This document shows positions 4,276 through 5,438 of a stretch of DNA of 5,438 nt, piece after piece. Within the stretch, counting starts at the first letter, position 1, and each line of letters starts with the position of its first letter. The DNA is from Rhodocyclaceae bacterium (GTDB taxonomy: Bacteria; Pseudomonadota; Gammaproteobacteria; Burkholderiales; Rhodocyclaceae). The DNA lies in assembly GCA_027325905.1 (NCBI GenBank), contig DAIEEM010000285.1, positions 1 through 5,438 on the forward strand. Direction: 5' to 3'. The notes under the pieces were generated by a model. That model saw only the letters and a list, made by a program, of their open reading frames with translations, was not told where the DNA came from and searched no databases. A program made the translations under genes and the position numbers.

Positions 4276-5438
4276 CTAAGAAGGCGTGCTCTGCCGCGCC
4301 GATCGGGACTCGACGAGACGGGCGAGGGCGGCGGCGAAGGCGTCGTGGATGCGTTCCCAGTCGAGCGGCGCCACCGATGCGGCGGCGCGTTCGCGTTTGG
4401 CGGCCAGCAGATAGGGCGCGGCGGCGAGGTCGGCGGCGGCGGCGGCGAAGGCGCAGGCGTCGCCGGGCGTCGCCAGGCGGCCGTTGATGCCGTCGCGGAC
4501 GATTTCGGCGGCGGCGGCCTGGTCGTAGGCGACGACGCACAAGCCGCTGGCCAGGGCCTCGGTGGTGGCGTTGCCGAAGGTTTCGGTGAGGCTGGGGAAG
4601 AGGAAGAGGTCGCTGGAGGCGTAGTGCGCGGCGAGATCCGCGCCGTGGCGCATGCCGGCGTAGAGGTGCTCGGGATGGCGCGCTGCCAGCGTCTTCTTCA
4701 TCGGCCCGTCGCCGACGAACAGCAGTCGCGCCCGCGGCTGCAGCACGCGGATGGCGGCGAAGGCGTCGAGGACCGTCTCCAGGTTCTTTTCCGCGGCCAT
4801 GCGGCCGACGTAGGCGGCGACGAGGTCGCCGCGCTCGACGCCCCACGAGGCGCGCAGGGCGTCGGAACGGCGCGCCGGGTTGAACAGTTGCGTATCGACG
4901 CCGCGCGAAATCACGTCGACGTTGCGGTAGCCCTGGGCGGCCAACTCGGAGGCGAGCGCCCGCGTCGGCACGTAGGTGCTGTCGCAGCGGTCGTGGAAGC
5001 GGCGCAAGTAGCCGGCGATCGGCTGCTTCAGCCAGCCGAGGCCGTAATGGCGGCTATAGGCGTCGAAGTTGGTATGAAAGCTCGACGATACCGGCAGGCC
5101 GAGCTGCCGCGCCGCCTTGATGGCCGAGTCGCCCAGCGGCCCTTCGGTGGCGACATGGACGATGTCCGGCGGATTCTGCCGCCAGCGCCGCAGCAGGAAG
5201 CCGGCGGCGGGCAGGCCGAAGCGCAGGCCGCGGTAGTTCGGGATCGGCAGCCCGCGCACCAGCGCTTCGCTGTGCGGGCCGCTCGCCTTGCGTTCGCCGG
5301 ACTGGCGCGGCCGCACGATCTCGACGCCGTGATGGCGGCTGCGCAGGCCGTCGGCGAGGCGTCCCAGCGTCATGGCGACGCCGTTGACTTCGGGAGGGAA
5401 GGTTTCCGTGACCAGCGCCACGCGCAGCGGCGAGTGGG
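4276..5438 (-). CDS. GT-B glycosyltransferase, GT4-type (5' end outside window)
   Basis: The product transfers a sugar from a nucleotide donor to a lipid or glycan acceptor. Numbering from the GTG at 5421, the N-terminal domain has the acceptor-side loop ETFPPEVNGVAM (6-17) and HTNFDAYSRHYG (116-127). The C-terminal donor domain has SRGVD (172-176), VGRMAAEKN with R207 and K212, LLFVGDGP (233-240), and an intact EX7E motif from E280 to E288 (ETFGNATTE), followed by E306. This pattern fits GT4 enzymes such as the PimB/MgtA mannosyltransferases and SQD2-like enzymes; the exact donor and acceptor cannot be read. The frame stays open from the GTG to the window edge and encodes HSPLR just before VALVTETF. 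Family members usually have a few residues before this strand, so the true start is probably at or beyond 5438 and the gene is listed as 5'-partial. The C-terminal helix region (322-370) is very alanine-rich. It is followed on the same strand by msrBA after 59 nt. Confidence 0.9.
   Translation of the reverse strand, partial: HSPLRVALVTETFPPEVNGVAMTLGRLADGLRSRHHGVEIVRPRQSGERKASGPHSEALVRGLPIPNYRGLRFGLPAAGFLLRRWRQNPPDIVHVATEGPLGDSAIKAARQLGLPVSSSFHTNFDAYSRHYGLGWLKQPIAGYLRRFHDRCDSTYVPTRALASELAAQGYRNVDVISRGVDTQLFNPARRSDALRASWGVERGDLVAAYVGRMAAEKNLETVLDAFAAIRVLQPRARLLFVGDGPMKKTLAARHPEHLYAGMRHGADLAAHYASSDLFLFPSLTETFGNATTEALASGLCVVAYDQAAAAEIVRDGINGRLATPGDACAFAAAAADLAAAPYLLAAKRERAAASVAPLDWERIHDAFAAALARLVESRSARQSTPS

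Noticed and set aside
4217..4846. N-terminal extension of the msrBA frame up to 4846
   Set aside because: The extra residues are an Arg-rich shadow of the glycosyltransferase gene. ATG 4216 has an AGGAGG and begins a Tat signal.

Overview
This is a GC-rich chromosomal window with strong GC bias at third codon positions. Protein styles and gene context point to a betaproteobacterium, possibly Rhodocyclales-like. That placement is an inference, because the window holds no rRNA or other marker gene. I see no mobile element, CRISPR array, tRNA or rRNA.

Layout, left to right. Positions 1-128 are a GC-rich leader with two short palindromic stretches. Positions 129-1915 hold two plus-strand genes: an M14-type zinc carboxypeptidase homologue and an alpha/beta hydrolase. 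They share 4 nt (GTGA), so they are almost certainly one transcript with coupled translation. After a 26-nt convergent gap comes a minus-strand gene (1942-2367) for a small exported protein of unknown function. Positions 2368-2652 are an AT-richer gap of about 285 nt with no convincing gene. It holds a small palindrome that contains an extended -10-like motif, and several stem-loops. A short plus-strand frame (2653-2817) with a strong ribosome-binding site follows. It runs tail-to-tail into the next minus-strand gene and may be a small or truncated gene.

The right half is a leftward cluster of three genes: a GT-B (GT4-type) glycosyltransferase whose 5' end lies off the window edge (4276-5438), a Tat-exported MsrB-MsrA fusion methionine sulfoxide reductase (3158-4216), and a small secreted glycine/tyrosine/histidine-rich protein (2748-3161). 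The last two overlap by 4 nt (ATGA).

How the genes may work together. The msrBA plus glycine-rich pair looks like a small module acting outside the cytoplasm. The reductase would repair both diastereomers of methionine sulfoxide in exported proteins, while its coupled partner is secreted and has no methionine after its start codon. The glycosyltransferase lies 59 nt upstream on the same strand. It may share a transcript but has no obvious functional link. The peptidase/hydrolase pair is a separate, probably cytoplasmic, hydrolytic unit of unknown substrate. Nothing here proves a new system. The least explained parts are the msrBA/glycine-rich coupling, the structured gap at 2368-2652, and the small frame at 2653.
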